DNA from: Streptomyces regalis
GTDB lineage: Bacteria; Actinomycetota; Actinomycetes; Streptomycetales; Streptomycetaceae
Direction: 5' to 3'
Length of the DNA: 64,000 nucleotides
Assembly (NCBI RefSeq): GCF_001509475.1
Contig: NZ_LLZG01000265.1
Span: 1 to 64,000, forward strand
The notes under the pieces are model-generated. The model saw only the letters and a list, made by a program, of their open reading frames with translations, had not been told where the DNA came from and did not search any database. Position numbers and translations under genes: made by a program. This document shows positions 8,782-18,956 of the stretch, in pieces; within the stretch, counting starts at the first letter, position 1, and each line of letters starts with the position of its first letter.

Positions 8782-10065
8782 GTGGCACGCATCGGTGACG
8801 GCGGCGATCTGCTCAAGTGCTCGTTCTGTGGCAAGAGCCAGAAGCAGGTCAAGAAGCTCATCGCAGGCCCTGGTGTGTACATCTGCGACGAGTGCATCGA
8901 TCTCTGCAACGAGATCATCGAGGAAGAGCTCGCGGAGACCAGTGAGGTCCGCTGGGAGGAACTGCCCAAGCCGCGCGAGATCTACGAGTTCCTCGAGGGC
9001 TACGTGGTCGGCCAGGAACCAGCCAAGAAGGCTCTCTCCGTCGCCGTCTACAACCACTACAAGCGCGTCCAGGCCGGCGAGAACGGCGGCGGTCAAAGCC
9101 GCGAGGACGCCATCGAGTTGGCGAAGTCCAACATCCTGCTGCTGGGCCCCACGGGCTCCGGCAAGACGCTGCTCGCCCAGACCCTGGCGCGGATGCTGAA
9201 CGTCCCGTTCGCCATCGCCGACGCGACGGCGCTGACGGAGGCGGGTTACGTCGGCGAGGACGTCGAGAACATCCTGCTGAAGCTGATCCAGGCGGCCGAC
9301 TACGACGTCAAGAAGGCCGAGACCGGGATCATCTACATCGACGAGATCGACAAGGTCGCGCGGAAGAGTGAAAATCCGTCGATCACCCGGGACGTGAGCG
9401 GCGAGGGCGTCCAGCAGGCCCTGCTGAAGATCCTGGAAGGCACGACGGCCTCGGTCCCGCCCCAGGGCGGCCGCAAGCACCCGCACCAGGAGTTCATCCA
9501 GATCGACACGACGAACGTCCTGTTCATCGTGGGCGGCGCGTTCGCCGGCCTGGAGAAGATCATCGAGTCCCGGGCCGGCGCCAAGGGCATCGGCTTCGGC
9601 GCGACGATCCGCTCCAAGCGCGAGCTGGAGGCCAAGGACCAGTTCGAGGACGTCATGCCCGAGGACCTGGTCAAGTTCGGCATGATCCCGGAGTTCATCG
9701 GCCGTCTCCCCGTCATCACGAGCGTGCACAACCTGGACCGGGAAGCCCTGCTTCAGATCCTCGTCGAGCCCCGCAACGCGCTGGTGAAGCAGTACCAGCG
9801 CCTCTTCGAACTCGACGGCGTGGAACTCGACTTCGAACGCGAGGCCCTGGAGGCCATCGCCGACCAGGCCATCCTCCGCCAGACGGGCGCGCGCGGCCTG
9901 CGCGCCATCATGGAGGAGGTCCTGATGTCGGTGATGTACGAGGTGCCGTCCCGCAAGGACGTCGCCCGGGTCGTCATCACGGCAGACGTCGTTCACTCGA
10001 ACGTGAACCCGACGCTGATTCCGCGGGATGCGCGCCGCGGACCGGGCGAGCAGAAGTCGGCGTAG
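8782..10065 (+). CDS. clpX: ClpX, AAA+ unfoldase of the Clp protease
   Basis: The 427-residue ATPase selects, unfolds and feeds substrates to ClpP. The N-terminal zinc-binding domain has CSFCGKSQ and CDECIDLC (residues about 14-42). The AAA+ core carries Walker A GPTGSGKT, Walker [10 protein letters not shown], and the RSKRELE region. The ClpP-docking loop lies in the IGFGATIRS segment. It starts at GTG and ends before a bidirectional terminator shared with the convergent neighbour. The 180-base gap from clpP2 could hold a separate promoter. Confidence 0.97.
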   Translation: MARIGDGGDLLKCSFCGKSQKQVKKLIAGPGVYICDECIDLCNEIIEEELAETSEVRWEELPKPREIYEFLEGYVVGQEPAKKALSVAVYNHYKRVQAGENGGGQSREDAIELAKSNILLLGPTGSGKTLLAQTLARMLNVPFAIADATALTEAGYVGEDVENILLKLIQAADYDVKKAETGIIYIDEIDKVARKSENPSITRDVSGEGVQQALLKILEGTTASVPPQGGRKHPHQEFIQIDTTNVLFIVGGAFAGLEKIIESRAGAKGIGFGATIRSKRELEAKDQFEDVMPEDLVKFGMIPEFIGRLPVITSVHNLDREALLQILVEPRNALVKQYQRLFELDGVELDFEREALEAIADQAILRQTGARGLRAIMEEVLMSVMYEVPSRKDVARVVITADVVHSNVNPTLIPRDARRGPGEQKSA

Positions 10066-10083
10066 CCGCACCGCAGACGTACG

Positions 10084-10115
10084 AAGGGGCCCCGGTCGTC
10101 CGACCGGGGCCCTTT
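10084..10115. terminator. Bidirectional terminator between clpX and the convergent gene
   Basis: A near-perfect hairpin, AAGGGGCCCCGGTCG (10084-10098) with CGACCGGGGCCCTTT (10101-10115), has A and T runs at its two ends, suiting termination in both directions. Confidence 0.85.
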
Positions 10116-10136
10116 GCGCTGTGGACGCGTGCGGCG

Positions 10137-11105
10137 TCAGGCCTTGACGCGGACCTCCGCGCGCACCTTCGTGGTGATGTCGATCGCCACGTCCTTGGCG
10201 ATGCCCGTCGTGGCGTCACTCGGCGACACGAGGGCGATGGTGCTGTAGTCGGCCCAGGCGCAGAACCAGTTGGTCCTCTCCTGCTTGGTCATCAGGTCCT
10301 GGCCCTTGGTCGACTGGCACTTCATGACCGCGCCGTCGAGGTCGGCCGCCTCGGGCTCGCCGACCAGTTCGGTCTTGCCGGCGCTGCTGCTGGAGGAGGA
10401 GCTCTCCTCGGCGGACTTCTTGAAGTTCGCGAAGAACGCGTCCAGAGCCTTCTCCGGGTCTGCGATCTCGCCGTAGGCGCCCGCGTACGAGATGCCCTTG
10501 GCCTTCGCCAACTCGGCCAGATCGGGCGTGGTGCTGTTCGGGTCGCTGGGGTCGTAACTCGAAAGGTCCGCGGTCGAGTAGACACCGAACACGCTGGTGC
10601 CGTTCTTGACGCCGCTCTTCTCCAGCTCCTCCGTCGAGTCGCTGCTGGACGTGTCGCCCTCTTTGCTCATCCGCGTGTAGTCGCTGAGCAGCTTCTGCGG
10701 CGTAGCCAGCTTGTGCGCCCCGTCGTCCTCGAGGTTGCCCGCTCCGCCACCTCCGCCGCCGAGTACGAAGTACGCCCCGACGGCGATCGCGGCCACAACG
10801 GCGACCGCGCCGATGATCAGGCCGGTCTTCTTGTTGCCGCCACCCGGCGCCGGCGGCTGCGGCATCCCGTACGGGGCCTGTCCGTACGGGGGCTGCTGGC
10901 CGTACTGGTTCGGCTGCTGGGGCGGGACGCCCGGGGCCTGCTGCGGGTAGCCGTAGCCGGGCTGGGGCTGGGCCGGAGGAGCCTGCTGAGGGTAGCCGTA
11001 GCCGGGCTGGGGCGCCTGGGGCTGCTGGCCGTACGGGCCGGGCTGGCCGTACGGACCGGGCTGCTGGGGCTGCCCGCCGTACGGGCCCGGCTGGTTGTAA
11101 CTCAT
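10137..11105 (-). CDS. Pro/Gln/Gly-rich single-pass membrane protein
   Basis: This is a 322-residue protein of unknown function. Residues 1-95 are a low-complexity cytoplasmic region of PGPYGQ and PGYGYPQQ repeats. A single helix (about 96-120, GLIIGAVAVVAAIAVGAYFVL) is followed by a Gly run and an extracellular Ser/Glu-rich domain of about 200 residues with two Cys (CQSTKG, WFCAWAD) that could form a disulfide. It has its own promoter and GGAGGGGAA before ATG. Many actinobacterial proteins share this architecture without known function. It is divergent from valS. Confidence 0.8.
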   Translation of the reverse strand: MSYNQPGPYGGQPQQPGPYGQPGPYGQQPQAPQPGYGYPQQAPPAQPQPGYGYPQQAPGVPPQQPNQYGQQPPYGQAPYGMPQPPAPGGGNKKTGLIIGAVAVVAAIAVGAYFVLGGGGGGAGNLEDDGAHKLATPQKLLSDYTRMSKEGDTSSSDSTEELEKSGVKNGTSVFGVYSTADLSSYDPSDPNSTTPDLAELAKAKGISYAGAYGEIADPEKALDAFFANFKKSAEESSSSSSSAGKTELVGEPEAADLDGAVMKCQSTKGQDLMTKQERTNWFCAWADYSTIALVSPSDATTGIAKDVAIDITTKVRAEVRVKA

Positions 11106-11126
11106 TTCTGGGTTCCCCTCCAGATG

Positions 11127-11154
11127 CTTATATGTTCACGACATCCTGGCGCAA
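11127..11154 (-). promoter_or_regulatory. Promoter of the Pro/Gln-rich membrane protein gene
   Basis: Read on the minus strand: -35 TTGCGC (11154-11149), 16-bp spacer, -10 TATAAG (11132-11127), about 22 bases before the ATG. Confidence 0.5.
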
Positions 11155-11241
11155 TCACAGCGCAGGCATGGCATCGGGGTGCCCACCGTTACAGAACAAA
11201 CGCGTTTCGGGACACGCCCGGGACACCTCTAAACTGGGCGG

Positions 11242-13893
11242 GTGACCGAGAACGCTCAGCAGCAGCCACCAGCGCCCGACACCGAACTGCCGACCCAGTA
11301 CGCGCCGGCCGATGTAGAGGGGCCGCTGTACGAGCGCTGGGTGGAGCGGGGTTACTTCGAGGCGGACGAGAAGAGCGACAAGCCGCCGTACACCATCGTC
11401 ATCCCGCCGCCGAACGTCACGGGCAGCCTGCACCTCGGGCACGCCTTCGAGCACACCCTCATCGACGCCCTCACGCGCCGTAAGCGCATGCAGGGTTACG
11501 AGACGCTGTGGCAGCCCGGCATGGACCACGCCGGCATCGCCACGCAGAACGTCGTCGAGCGCGAGCTCGGCAAGGAGGGCAAGTCCCGGCACGACCTGGG
11601 CCGTGAGGCGTTCGTCGAGCGCGTCTGGCAGTGGAAGGGCGAGTCGGGGGGGCAGATCAGCGGCCAGATGCGGCGGCTCGGCGACGGCGTCGCGTGGTCC
11701 CGTGAGCGCTTCACCATGGACGAGGGGCTGTCCCAGGCCGTCCAGACCATCTTCAAGCGGCTCTACGACGACGAGCTGATCTACCGCGCCGAGCGCATCA
11801 TCAACTGGTGCCCGCGCTGTCTGACCGCCATCTCGGACATCGAGGTGGAGTACCAGGACGACGACGGCGAGCTCGTCTCCATCCGGTACGGCGACGGCGA
11901 CGACTCCATCGTCGTGGCGACGACCCGCGCCGAGACGATGCTCGGTGACACCGCGGTCGCCGTCCACCCGGAGGACGAGCGGTACCGCCACCTCGTCGGC
12001 CGTGACATCGAGCTGCCGCTCACCGGCCGCCGTATCCCCGTCGTCGCCGACGAGCACGTCGACCCCGAGTTCGGCACCGGGGCCGTCAAGGTCACCCCGG
12101 CGCACGACCCGAACGACTTCGAGATCGGCCAGCGCCACGACCTGCCGTCCCTGACCATCATGGACGAGCACGCGGTCATCACGGCCCACGGTCCCTTCCA
12201 GGGCCTGGACCGCCTGGAGGCCCGCTCGGCCATCGTCGGCGCGCTGCGCGCCGAGGGCCGGATCGTCGCGGAGAAGCGGCCGTACGTCCACTCGGTCGGC
12301 CACTGCTCGCGCTGCAAGACGACCATCGAGCCGCGTCTGTCCATGCAGTGGTGGGTCAAGGTCGGCCCGCTGGCGCAGGCGGCCGGCGACGCGGTCCGCG
12401 AGGGTAAGGTCAAGATCCATCCGCAGGAGATGGAGAAGCGGTACTTCGACTGGGTCGACAACCTCCACGACTGGTGTATTTCGCGGCAGTTGTGGTGGGG
12501 TCACCGGATTCCGGTCTGGTACGGCCCGGAGGGTGAGGTCGTCTGCGTCGGTCCCGACGAGGAGCCGCCGAGCGGTGAGGGCTGGCGTCAGGACACCGAC
12601 GTCCTCGACACCTGGTTCTCCTCCGGCCTGTGGCCGTTCTCCACGCTCGGCTGGCCCGAACAGACCGAGTCGCTCGCGAAGTTCTACCCGAACTCCGTCC
12701 TGGTCACCGGCTACGACATCCTCTTCTTCTGGGTCGCCCGGATGATGATGTTCGGCCTGTACGCGATGGACGGCACCCCGCCGTTCCACACCATCGCCCT
12801 GCACGGCATGGTCCGCGACCAGTTCGGCAAGAAGATGTCGAAGTCCTTCGGCAACGCGGTCAACCCGCTGGACTGGATGGACAAGTACGGCAGCGACGCG
12901 CTCCGCTTCACGCTCGCCCGCGGCGCCAACCCGGGCGTGGACGTCCCGATCGGCGAGGACTGGGTCCAGGGCTCGCGGAACTTCGCCAACAAGATCTGGA
13001 ACGCCACGCGCTTCGCGCTGATGAACGGCGCGACGGTGGAGGGCCCGCTGCCGGAGCCGTCGGCGATGTCGTCGACGGACCGCTGGATCCTCTCCCGCCT
13101 GAACTCCGTCGTCGCCGAAGTCGACGCGTTCTACGACGACTTCCAGTTCGCCAAGCTGTCCGACGCGCTCTTCCACTTCGCGTGGGACGAGGTCTTCGAC
13201 TGGTACGTCGAGCTGTCGAAGACGACGTTCGCCGCGGGCGGCGAGGCCGCGGAGGTCTCCAAGCGCGTCCTCGGCGAGGTCCTGGACGTCACGCTGAAGC
13301 TGCTGCACCCGGTGGTCCCGTTCGTCACGGAGACGCTGTGGACCACGCTCACGGGTGGCGAGTCGGTGGTCATCGCCGAGTGGCCGAAGGCTGTGTCTGT
13401 TCCTGGCGCTGACGCACCGGGCGGCTTCCGTGACGCGGGGGCCGAGCAGGAGATCGCCGTTCTGCAGCAGGTCATCACCGAGGTCCGCCGCTTCCGCGCC
13501 GACCAGGGGCTGCAGCCGGGCCAGCGCGTCCCGGCCCGCCTGACCCTCGACGGCACGGCACTCGCCCCGCACGAGCCGGCCATCCGCCAGCTGCTGCGCC
13601 TCCAGCCGGAGGGCGACGCGTTCACGGCCACGGCGACGCTGCCGGTGGCGGGCGCGGAGGTCGCGCTGGACCTCTCGGGCGCGATCGACGTCGCGGCCGA
13701 GCGCAAGCGCCTCGCGAAGGACCTGGCGGCGGCCGAGAAGGAGAAGGCCCAGGCCACGGCCAAGCTCGGCAACGAGGCGTTCCTGGCGAAGGCGCCGGAC
13801 CAGGTGGTGGAGAAGATCCGCGGACGCCTGGCGAAGGCCGAGGAGGACATCGCGCGGATTGCTGCGCAGCTGGAGCGGCTGCCGCAGGCGTAG
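11242..13893 (+). CDS. valS: Valyl-tRNA synthetase
   Basis: The 883-residue class I synthetase charges tRNA-Val. It shows [15 protein letters not shown] (HIGH-type signature), the CP1 editing domain with [10 protein letters not shown], and KKMSKSFGN (KMSKS). A C-terminal coiled coil from about residue 825 ([18 protein letters not shown]) is typical of ValRS. The GTG start lies in a 136-base divergent promoter region; I saw no T-box-like leader. It is followed by a terminator. Confidence 0.97.
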   Translation: MTENAQQQPPAPDTELPTQYAPADVEGPLYERWVERGYFEADEKSDKPPYTIVIPPPNVTGSLHLGHAFEHTLIDALTRRKRMQGYETLWQPGMDHAGIATQNVVERELGKEGKSRHDLGREAFVERVWQWKGESGGQISGQMRRLGDGVAWSRERFTMDEGLSQAVQTIFKRLYDDELIYRAERIINWCPRCLTAISDIEVEYQDDDGELVSIRYGDGDDSIVVATTRAETMLGDTAVAVHPEDERYRHLVGRDIELPLTGRRIPVVADEHVDPEFGTGAVKVTPAHDPNDFEIGQRHDLPSLTIMDEHAVITAHGPFQGLDRLEARSAIVGALRAEGRIVAEKRPYVHSVGHCSRCKTTIEPRLSMQWWVKVGPLAQAAGDAVREGKVKIHPQEMEKRYFDWVDNLHDWCISRQLWWGHRIPVWYGPEGEVVCVGPDEEPPSGEGWRQDTDVLDTWFSSGLWPFSTLGWPEQTESLAKFYPNSVLVTGYDILFFWVARMMMFGLYAMDGTPPFHTIALHGMVRDQFGKKMSKSFGNAVNPLDWMDKYGSDALRFTLARGANPGVDVPIGEDWVQGSRNFANKIWNATRFALMNGATVEGPLPEPSAMSSTDRWILSRLNSVVAEVDAFYDDFQFAKLSDALFHFAWDEVFDWYVELSKTTFAAGGEAAEVSKRVLGEVLDVTLKLLHPVVPFVTETLWTTLTGGESVVIAEWPKAVSVPGADAPGGFRDAGAEQEIAVLQQVITEVRRFRADQGLQPGQRVPARLTLDGTALAPHEPAIRQLLRLQPEGDAFTATATLPVAGAEVALDLSGAIDVAAERKRLAKDLAAAEKEKAQATAKLGNEAFLAKAPDQVVEKIRGRLAKAEEDIARIAAQLERLPQA

Positions 13894-13910
13894 GCGTTTG
13901 TACGGCTATG

Positions 13911-13945
13911 AAGGCCCCCGGTGCTGGGTAAGCGCCGGGGGCCTT
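13911..13945 (+). terminator. Terminator after valS
   Basis: AAGGCCCCCGGTGCT (13911-13925) pairs with AGCGCCGGGGGCCTT (13931-13945) with little mismatch, 18 bases after the valS stop. Confidence 0.8.
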
Positions 13946-13954
13946 GACGTCCCC

Positions 13955-14022
13955 AGGGGCGCGGGGCTGTGTCGATATGCGGCTCCGCCGCGTGGGCGCG
14001 ACCAGCCACAACGCACCCGCAC
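13955..14022. repeat. Dispersed intergenic repeat, copy B
   Basis: This block is almost identical to copy A (6985-7050). It shares GGGGCGCGGGGCTGTGTCG, TGCGGCTCCGCCGCGTGG and GCGCGA-CAGCCACA-type ends, and again lies directly after a terminator. The two copies differ mainly at the right end. Confidence 0.65.
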
Positions 14023-14089
14023 CCGCCGGACAACACCACGCACCCCACTCCTTGGGCGCACTGTCAGTCCCCCTCCGTAGACTGGCCCC

Positions 14090-15592
14090 GTGAGCGACCA
14101 GAACGAGCCCGACCCCCTCGACCCCTTCGAAGAGATCATCGCGGCCGAGACCGACCGCGACCCCGACCTCGCGGTCATCGAGGCCGGCAGCCGCACCCTG
14201 CGCACCCAGGGCGGCCCGCCCAGCGCAGACGTGCCCGCGCGCCCCGAAGACCCCGAGGTCGACAAGGCGCTGCGCGAGGTCGAGGCGGAACTCGCCACCC
14301 GCTGGGGCGAGACCAAGCTGGAGCCGTCCGTCACCCGGATCGCCGCGCTCATGGACCTGTTGGGCGAGCCGCAGCGGTCGTACCCCTCGATCCACATCAC
14401 CGGCACCAACGGCAAGACGTCGACCGCCCGCATGATCGAGGCCCTCCTCGGCGCCTTCGAGCTGCGCACGGGGCGTTACACCTCGCCGCACGTCCAGTCG
14501 ATCACCGAGCGGATCAGCCTGGACGGCGCCGCGATCTCCGCCGAGCGCTTTATCGAGACGTACCACGACATCAAGCCGTACATCGAGATGGTCGACGCCT
14601 CGCAGGAGTACCGCCTGTCCTTCTTCGAGGTGCTCACGGGCATGGCGTACGCCGCCTTCGCCGACGCGCCCGTCGATGTCGCCGTCGTGGAAGTGGGGAT
14701 GGGCGGGTCCTGGGATGCGACGAATGTCATTGACGGTGATGTCGCCGTCGTGACGCCCATAGACCTCGACCACACCGACCGCCTCGGTGCCACTCCGGGC
14801 GAGATCGCGGGCGAGAAGGCCGGCATCATCAAGCAGGACGCCACCGTGATCATGGCCCAGCAGCCGGTGGACGCGGCGCAGGTGCTGCTGAAGAAGGCCG
14901 TGGAGGTCGACGCGACCGTGGCCCGGGAGGGGCTCGAGTTCGGGGTGGTGTCGCGGCAGGTCGCCGTCGGCGGGCAGTTGGCCACCCTGCGTGGGCTGGG
15001 CGGTGAGTACCCCGAGGTGTATCTGCCGTTGCACGGCGCGCACCAGGCGCACAACGCCGCCGTCGCCCTCGCCGCCGTGGAGGCGTTCTTCGGTGTCGGC
15101 GCCGCTCGGGCCGAGCCGCTCGACATCGACACCGTCCGCAAGGCCTTCGCCGCCGTCGCCTCGCCGGGGCGGATGGAGGTCGTACGGCGCTCGCCCACCG
15201 TCGTGCTCGACGCGGCCCACAACCCGGCCGGTGCGCGCGTCACCGCCGAAGCGGTCGGGGAGGCCTTCGACTTCAGTCGGCTGATCGGGGTCGTGGGCGC
15301 GAGCGGCGACAAGAACGTGCGCGGGCTGCTGGAGGCCTTCGAGCCGATCTTCGCCGAGGTCGTCGTCACGCAGAACTCCTCGCACCGTGCGATGGACGCC
15401 GACGAACTCGCCGCCATCGCCGTCGAGGTGTTCGGCGACGAGCGCGTGCAGGTCGAGCCGCGGCTGCCGGACGCCCTGGAGGCCGCGATCACGCTGGCCG
15501 AGGAAGAGGGCGAGTTCGCGGGCGGCGGTGTGCTCGTCACCGGGTCCGTCATCACGGTCGGCGAGGCCCGGCTGCTGCTGGGGAAGGGCTGA
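14090..15592 (+). CDS. folC: Folylpolyglutamate/dihydrofolate synthase
   Basis: This 500-residue Mur-ligase-family enzyme adds glutamates to (dihydro)folate. It shows the P-loop HITGTNGKTST near residue 103, the LGEPQ and YTSPH folate-binding segments, and the DAAHNPAG motif near residue 378. An acidic N-terminal extension of about 60 residues precedes the usual start of the family, as in other streptomycetes. The DUF4233 gene follows after 9 bases, an operon arrangement widespread in actinobacteria. Confidence 0.93.
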   Translation: MSDQNEPDPLDPFEEIIAAETDRDPDLAVIEAGSRTLRTQGGPPSADVPARPEDPEVDKALREVEAELATRWGETKLEPSVTRIAALMDLLGEPQRSYPSIHITGTNGKTSTARMIEALLGAFELRTGRYTSPHVQSITERISLDGAAISAERFIETYHDIKPYIEMVDASQEYRLSFFEVLTGMAYAAFADAPVDVAVVEVGMGGSWDATNVIDGDVAVVTPIDLDHTDRLGATPGEIAGEKAGIIKQDATVIMAQQPVDAAQVLLKKAVEVDATVAREGLEFGVVSRQVAVGGQLATLRGLGGEYPEVYLPLHGAHQAHNAAVALAAVEAFFGVGAARAEPLDIDTVRKAFAAVASPGRMEVVRRSPTVVLDAAHNPAGARVTAEAVGEAFDFSRLIGVVGASGDKNVRGLLEAFEPIFAEVVVTQNSSHRAMDADELAAIAVEVFGDERVQVEPRLPDALEAAITLAEEEGEFAGGGVLVTGSVITVGEARLLLGKG

Positions 15593-15601
15593 GTCCGGAA
15601 G

Positions 15602-15958
15602 ATGCGTACGCTCTGTTCCTCGACCCTGATCGGCGAGTTCTTCGTCATCGGTTTCGCCGGTCTGGTCGCCATGAAGGATCCCGACCTGTCCATGTCGACG
15701 GTGTGGACGGTCAGCGGCATTGCGATGTTCCTGTGCGTGCTGCTGTGCGGCCTGGTGACCCGCCCCGGCGGCGTGGCCCTCGGCTGGGCTCTGCAGATCG
15801 CCCTGATCGCCTCCGGCTTCATCGTCCCGACGATGTTCATCCTGGGCGTGATCTTCGCGGCGCTGTGGTGGGCGTCGGTGCACTTCGGCAGGAAGGTCGA
15901 CGAGGCGAAGGCGCGATTCGCGGCGCAGGGTGACAAAACCAGCCCGTCCGGCGCTTGA
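15602..15958 (+). CDS. DUF4233 family four-helix membrane protein
   Basis: The 118-residue protein has four predicted membrane helices: about residues 5-20, 33-52, 58-76 and 80-100. A short basic tail, FGRKVDEAKARFAAQ, follows. It matches the DUF4233 family, whose genes follow folC in actinobacteria; function unknown. It is coupled to folC. The stop overlaps the beginning of a truncated dispersed repeat (CCGTCCGGCGCTTGAG), so the last few residues may come from repeat insertion. Confidence 0.8.
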   Translation: MRTLCSSTLIGEFFVIGFAGLVAMKDPDLSMSTVWTVSGIAMFLCVLLCGLVTRPGGVALGWALQIALIASGFIVPTMFILGVIFAALWWASVHFGRKVDEAKARFAAQGDKTSPSGA

Positions 15959-16073
15959 GCACAAGAGAGCTCCAGGGACGGCACTCGCTCAAGCTGACAC
16001 TCCGTAACGGACGCCCAGCTCAGCCCTGTAACCTCATCCCACCGCACTACCGGCAGTAAGAAGGAGCCCTCCC

Positions 16074-16487
16074 GTGACCCAGCGCACCCTCGTCCTCCTC
16101 AAGCCCGACGCCGTCCGTCGAGGCCTGACCGGCGAGATCATCAGCCGTATCGAGCGCAAGGCCGGCTGGCAGATCACCGCGCTGGAGCTGCGCACGCTGG
16201 ACCAGGAGACGCTGGAGCAGCACTACGGCGAGCACAAGGGCAAGCCCTTCTACGAGCCGCTGGTGGAGTTCATGGCCTCGGGCCCGGTCGTCGCCCTGAT
16301 CGTCGAGGGTGAGCGGGTCATCGAGGGGCTGCGCCAGCTCGCCGGACCGACCGACCCGATCGCCGCCGCGCCGGGCTCCATCCGCGGTGACTACGGTGTG
16401 ATCGTCCGCGAGAACCTCATCCACGCCTCCGACTCCGAGGAGTCCGCCGAGCGCGAGGTGAAGATCTTCTTTCCGGGCCGCGCGTAG
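16074..16487 (+). CDS. ndk: Nucleoside diphosphate kinase
   Basis: This 137-residue enzyme moves the terminal phosphate between NTPs and NDPs by a phospho-His intermediate. The active His is in NLIHASDS near residue 117, with LVLLKPDAV at the start and the RxGDYGV segment for nucleotide binding. AAGGAG precedes the GTG. It is expected to be a housekeeping protein with its own promoter. Confidence 0.97.
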   Translation: MTQRTLVLLKPDAVRRGLTGEIISRIERKAGWQITALELRTLDQETLEQHYGEHKGKPFYEPLVEFMASGPVVALIVEGERVIEGLRQLAGPTDPIAAAPGSIRGDYGVIVRENLIHASDSEESAEREVKIFFPGRA

Positions 16488-16740
16488 CGTCTGCGGCGGC
16501 TGAAAGGGTGTGGGGACCGAAGTCTCCACACCCGAGTGCATATGCGCGGCGATCGAGGGAACGAGTGCCCCCGATGGCCCGTCTCCACAAGCGGGACGAC
16601 TCGCCATCTGCTGACAATGGCGAAGACCCTCCCGCAGTGTTCGCGAAGGCGCGTCTACGATAGAAGCCTTCACGTCACAGCACCCACTTCGCCGACCTGA
16701 AAAGCCATCAAAAGCTCCCAGGAAGGCCAGACGAATCCTG

Positions 16741-17772
16741 ATGGGGAACTCAATGTCGTTCATCGGCCGTGACATGGCTGTCGACCTCGGGACCGCCAAC
16801 ACGCTGGTGTACGTCAGGGGTCGCGGGATCGTACTCAACGAGCCGTCCGTCGTCGCGATCAACACCAACACCGGTGGAATCCTCGCGGTCGGTGCCGAAG
16901 CGAAGAAGATGATCGGGCGCACGCCCGGCAACATCGTTGCCGTACGTCCGCTGAAGGACGGTGTGATCGCCGACTTCGAGATCACCGAGCGGATGCTCCG
17001 CTACTTCATCCTGAAGATCCACAAGCGGCGGTATCTGGCTCGTCCGCGGGTCGTCGTCTGTGTGCCCTCGGGGATCACGGGCGTCGAGCGCCGCGCCGTC
17101 ATCGAGGCGTCGTCCCAGGCCGGCGCCCGCCAGGTGCACATCATCGAGGAGCCGATGGCCGCGGCCATCGGCTCCGGCCTGCCGGTCCACGAGGCCACGG
17201 GCAACATGGTGGTCGACATCGGCGGCGGCACCACGGAGGTCGCGGTCATCTCCCTCGGCGGCATCGTCACCGCCCAGTCCATCCGCGTCGCCGGCGACGA
17301 ACTGGACAACGCGATCATCCAGCACATCAAGAAGGAGTACTCCCTCCTGTTGGGTGAGCGGACGGCCGAGCAGATCAAGATCACGGTCGGTTCGGCGTAC
17401 GACCTCGACTCCGACGAGCACACCGAAATCCGCGGCCGGGATCTCGTCTCCGGGCTGCCGAAGACCGTCGTCATCTCCGCGGCGGAAGTACGCAAGGCGA
17501 TCGAGGAGCCGGTCAACGCGATCGTCGACGCCGTGAAGACGACCCTCGACAAGTGCCCGCCGGAGCTGTCCGGCGACATCATGGACCGAGGAATCGTTCT
17601 GACCGGCGGCGGCGCCCTGCTGCGCGGCCTCGACGAGCGCCTGCGCCGCGAGACCGGCATGCCGATCCACATCGCCGAGGACCCGCTGGACAGCGTGGCG
17701 CTCGGCTCCGGCAAGTGCGTCGAGGAGTTCGAGGCGTTGCAGCAGGTGCTGGACGCCCAGCCGCGCAGATGA
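16741..17772 (+). CDS. mreB: MreB, actin-like cell-shape protein
   Basis: This 343-residue actin homologue polymerises under the membrane. In Streptomyces it is needed for intact spore walls rather than hyphal growth. Actin-fold nucleotide motifs are [24 protein letters not shown] and [16 protein letters not shown] 16741 gives [11 protein letters not shown], as I recall for streptomycete homologues; an internal ATG at 16753 is possible. It is the first gene of the mre cluster, separated from mreC by 217 bases with a hairpin and a tandem repeat. Confidence 0.97.
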   Translation: MGNSMSFIGRDMAVDLGTANTLVYVRGRGIVLNEPSVVAINTNTGGILAVGAEAKKMIGRTPGNIVAVRPLKDGVIADFEITERMLRYFILKIHKRRYLARPRVVVCVPSGITGVERRAVIEASSQAGARQVHIIEEPMAAAIGSGLPVHEATGNMVVDIGGGTTEVAVISLGGIVTAQSIRVAGDELDNAIIQHIKKEYSLLLGERTAEQIKITVGSAYDLDSDEHTEIRGRDLVSGLPKTVVISAAEVRKAIEEPVNAIVDAVKTTLDKCPPELSGDIMDRGIVLTGGGALLRGLDERLRRETGMPIHIAEDPLDSVALGSGKCVEEFEALQQVLDAQPRR

Positions 17773-17786
17773 CGTAACTCTTCGAT

Positions 17787-17822
17787 TCCGCCGTACGGGA
17801 TGATCTCCTCTCGTACGGCGGA
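17787..17822 (+). terminator. Hairpin between mreB and mreC
   Basis: A perfect 11-bp stem (TCCGCCGTACG at 17787-17797 with 17812-17822) and a 14-base loop start 14 bases after the mreB stop. There is no T tract. It may be a partial terminator or a 3' stabiliser that sets the mreB to mreCD ratio (inferred). Confidence 0.55.
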
Positions 17823-17864
17823 TCGTTGATATGGAGGCATAAGCTCCCCGAAGAGCCTCGAAAC

Positions 17865-17929
17865 CTCCGCATACAAGCTCTGCATACAACCTCTGCAGAC
17901 AAGCTCCGCAGACAAACTCCGTATACAGA
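17865..17929 (+). repeat. Five tandem 13-bp units upstream of mreC
   Basis: Five head-to-tail 13-mers follow the pattern CTCYGYANACARN: CTCCGCATACAAG, CTCTGCATACAAC, CTCTGCAGACAAG, CTCCGCAGACAAA and CTCCGTATACAGA. The last unit ends 60 bases before the mreC start. The period is close to 1.2 helical turns. They could be regulator sites or a transcribed leader structure. Confidence 0.8.
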
Positions 17930-17989
17930 ACCCTTCGGGTTTCCCGGGGGTTTCCGCAATTCCTATGAGGAAGGGCACGGCCGCCGCAC

Positions 17990-18943
17990 GTGAGGGACAC
18001 ACGAGAGAGCCGGCTGCTCCTGGTGCTGCTGGTCGCCATCGCGTTCGCGCTGATCACGGTGGACATCCGCGGCGGTGAGGATTCCCCTGTCGACGGCGCC
18101 AGGTCCGCCGCCGCCACGGTTTTCGGCCCGATCGAGAACGGCGTGTCCGCGGCGGTCGACCCGGTCGGCAACGCGGTCGCCGCGGTCCGCGACTCCGGCG
18201 AGCGCCACGACCGGCTCGCCCGGCTGGAGCAGGAGAACGCCGCCCTCAAGGCGAAGCTCGGCAGCGACGACCGCGACCGCAGCCGGCTGCGGCAGCTGGA
18301 CAAGATGCTGAAGATCGCGGGCCAGGGCCAGTACGGCATCAAGGGCGCCGAGGTCATCGCCATAGGAGCGGCCCAGGGCTTCTCCTGGACGATCACCATC
18401 GACGCCGGAGCGAACGACGGCATCAAGCGGGACATGACGGTCCTGAACGGGGACGGGCTGGTCGGGCGGGTCACCACCGTGGGCCCGAACACCGCGACCG
18501 TGCTCCTCGCCAACGACCCCGACTTCACCGTCGGCACCCGCATGGAGGCCAGCGACGAGCTCGGCTTCGCCTCCGGCCAGGGCGACCGACCGCTGCGGGT
18601 CGAACTCCTCAACGGCAAGGCCGAGGTGAAGAAGGGCGACCGCCTCGTCACCTTCGGCTCCCAGGCCGACAAGCCCTTCGTGCCCGGCGTCCCGGTCGGC
18701 GTCGTCGCCCGGGTCGACCCGTCCGGCGGCAACCTGACCCGCACCCTGTACGTCACGCCGTACGTCGCCTTCAGCAAGCTCGACATCGTCGGCGTCGTCG
18801 TCCAGGCCCCCGCGAAGGACCCACGCGACACGGTGCTCCCCGACAAGCCCGAGCCGACCCCCACGCCTACCGTGACGGTGACCGTCACGCCGTCCGGCGC
18901 GCCCCCGGCCGACGGCCAGTACCAGTACGAGCAAGAGCAGTAG
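17990..18943 (+). CDS. mreC: MreC, rod-shape-determining protein
   Basis: This 317-residue bitopic membrane protein links MreB to the wall synthases. One membrane helix (residues about 8-26, LLLVLLVAIAFALITVDI) is followed by a coiled coil (about 70-105, RLARLEQENAALKAKL) and two beta-barrel domains with NDGIKRDMTV and GLVGRVTTVG signatures. The proline/threonine-rich C-terminal tail ends in YQYEQEQ. It starts with GTG and mreD follows after 13 bases. Confidence 0.95.
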   Translation: MRDTRESRLLLVLLVAIAFALITVDIRGGEDSPVDGARSAAATVFGPIENGVSAAVDPVGNAVAAVRDSGERHDRLARLEQENAALKAKLGSDDRDRSRLRQLDKMLKIAGQGQYGIKGAEVIAIGAAQGFSWTITIDAGANDGIKRDMTVLNGDGLVGRVTTVGPNTATVLLANDPDFTVGTRMEASDELGFASGQGDRPLRVELLNGKAEVKKGDRLVTFGSQADKPFVPGVPVGVVARVDPSGGNLTRTLYVTPYVAFSKLDIVGVVVQAPAKDPRDTVLPDKPEPTPTPTVTVTVTPSGAPPADGQYQYEQEQ

Positions 18944-18956
18944 GAGCTGAAGCCAC

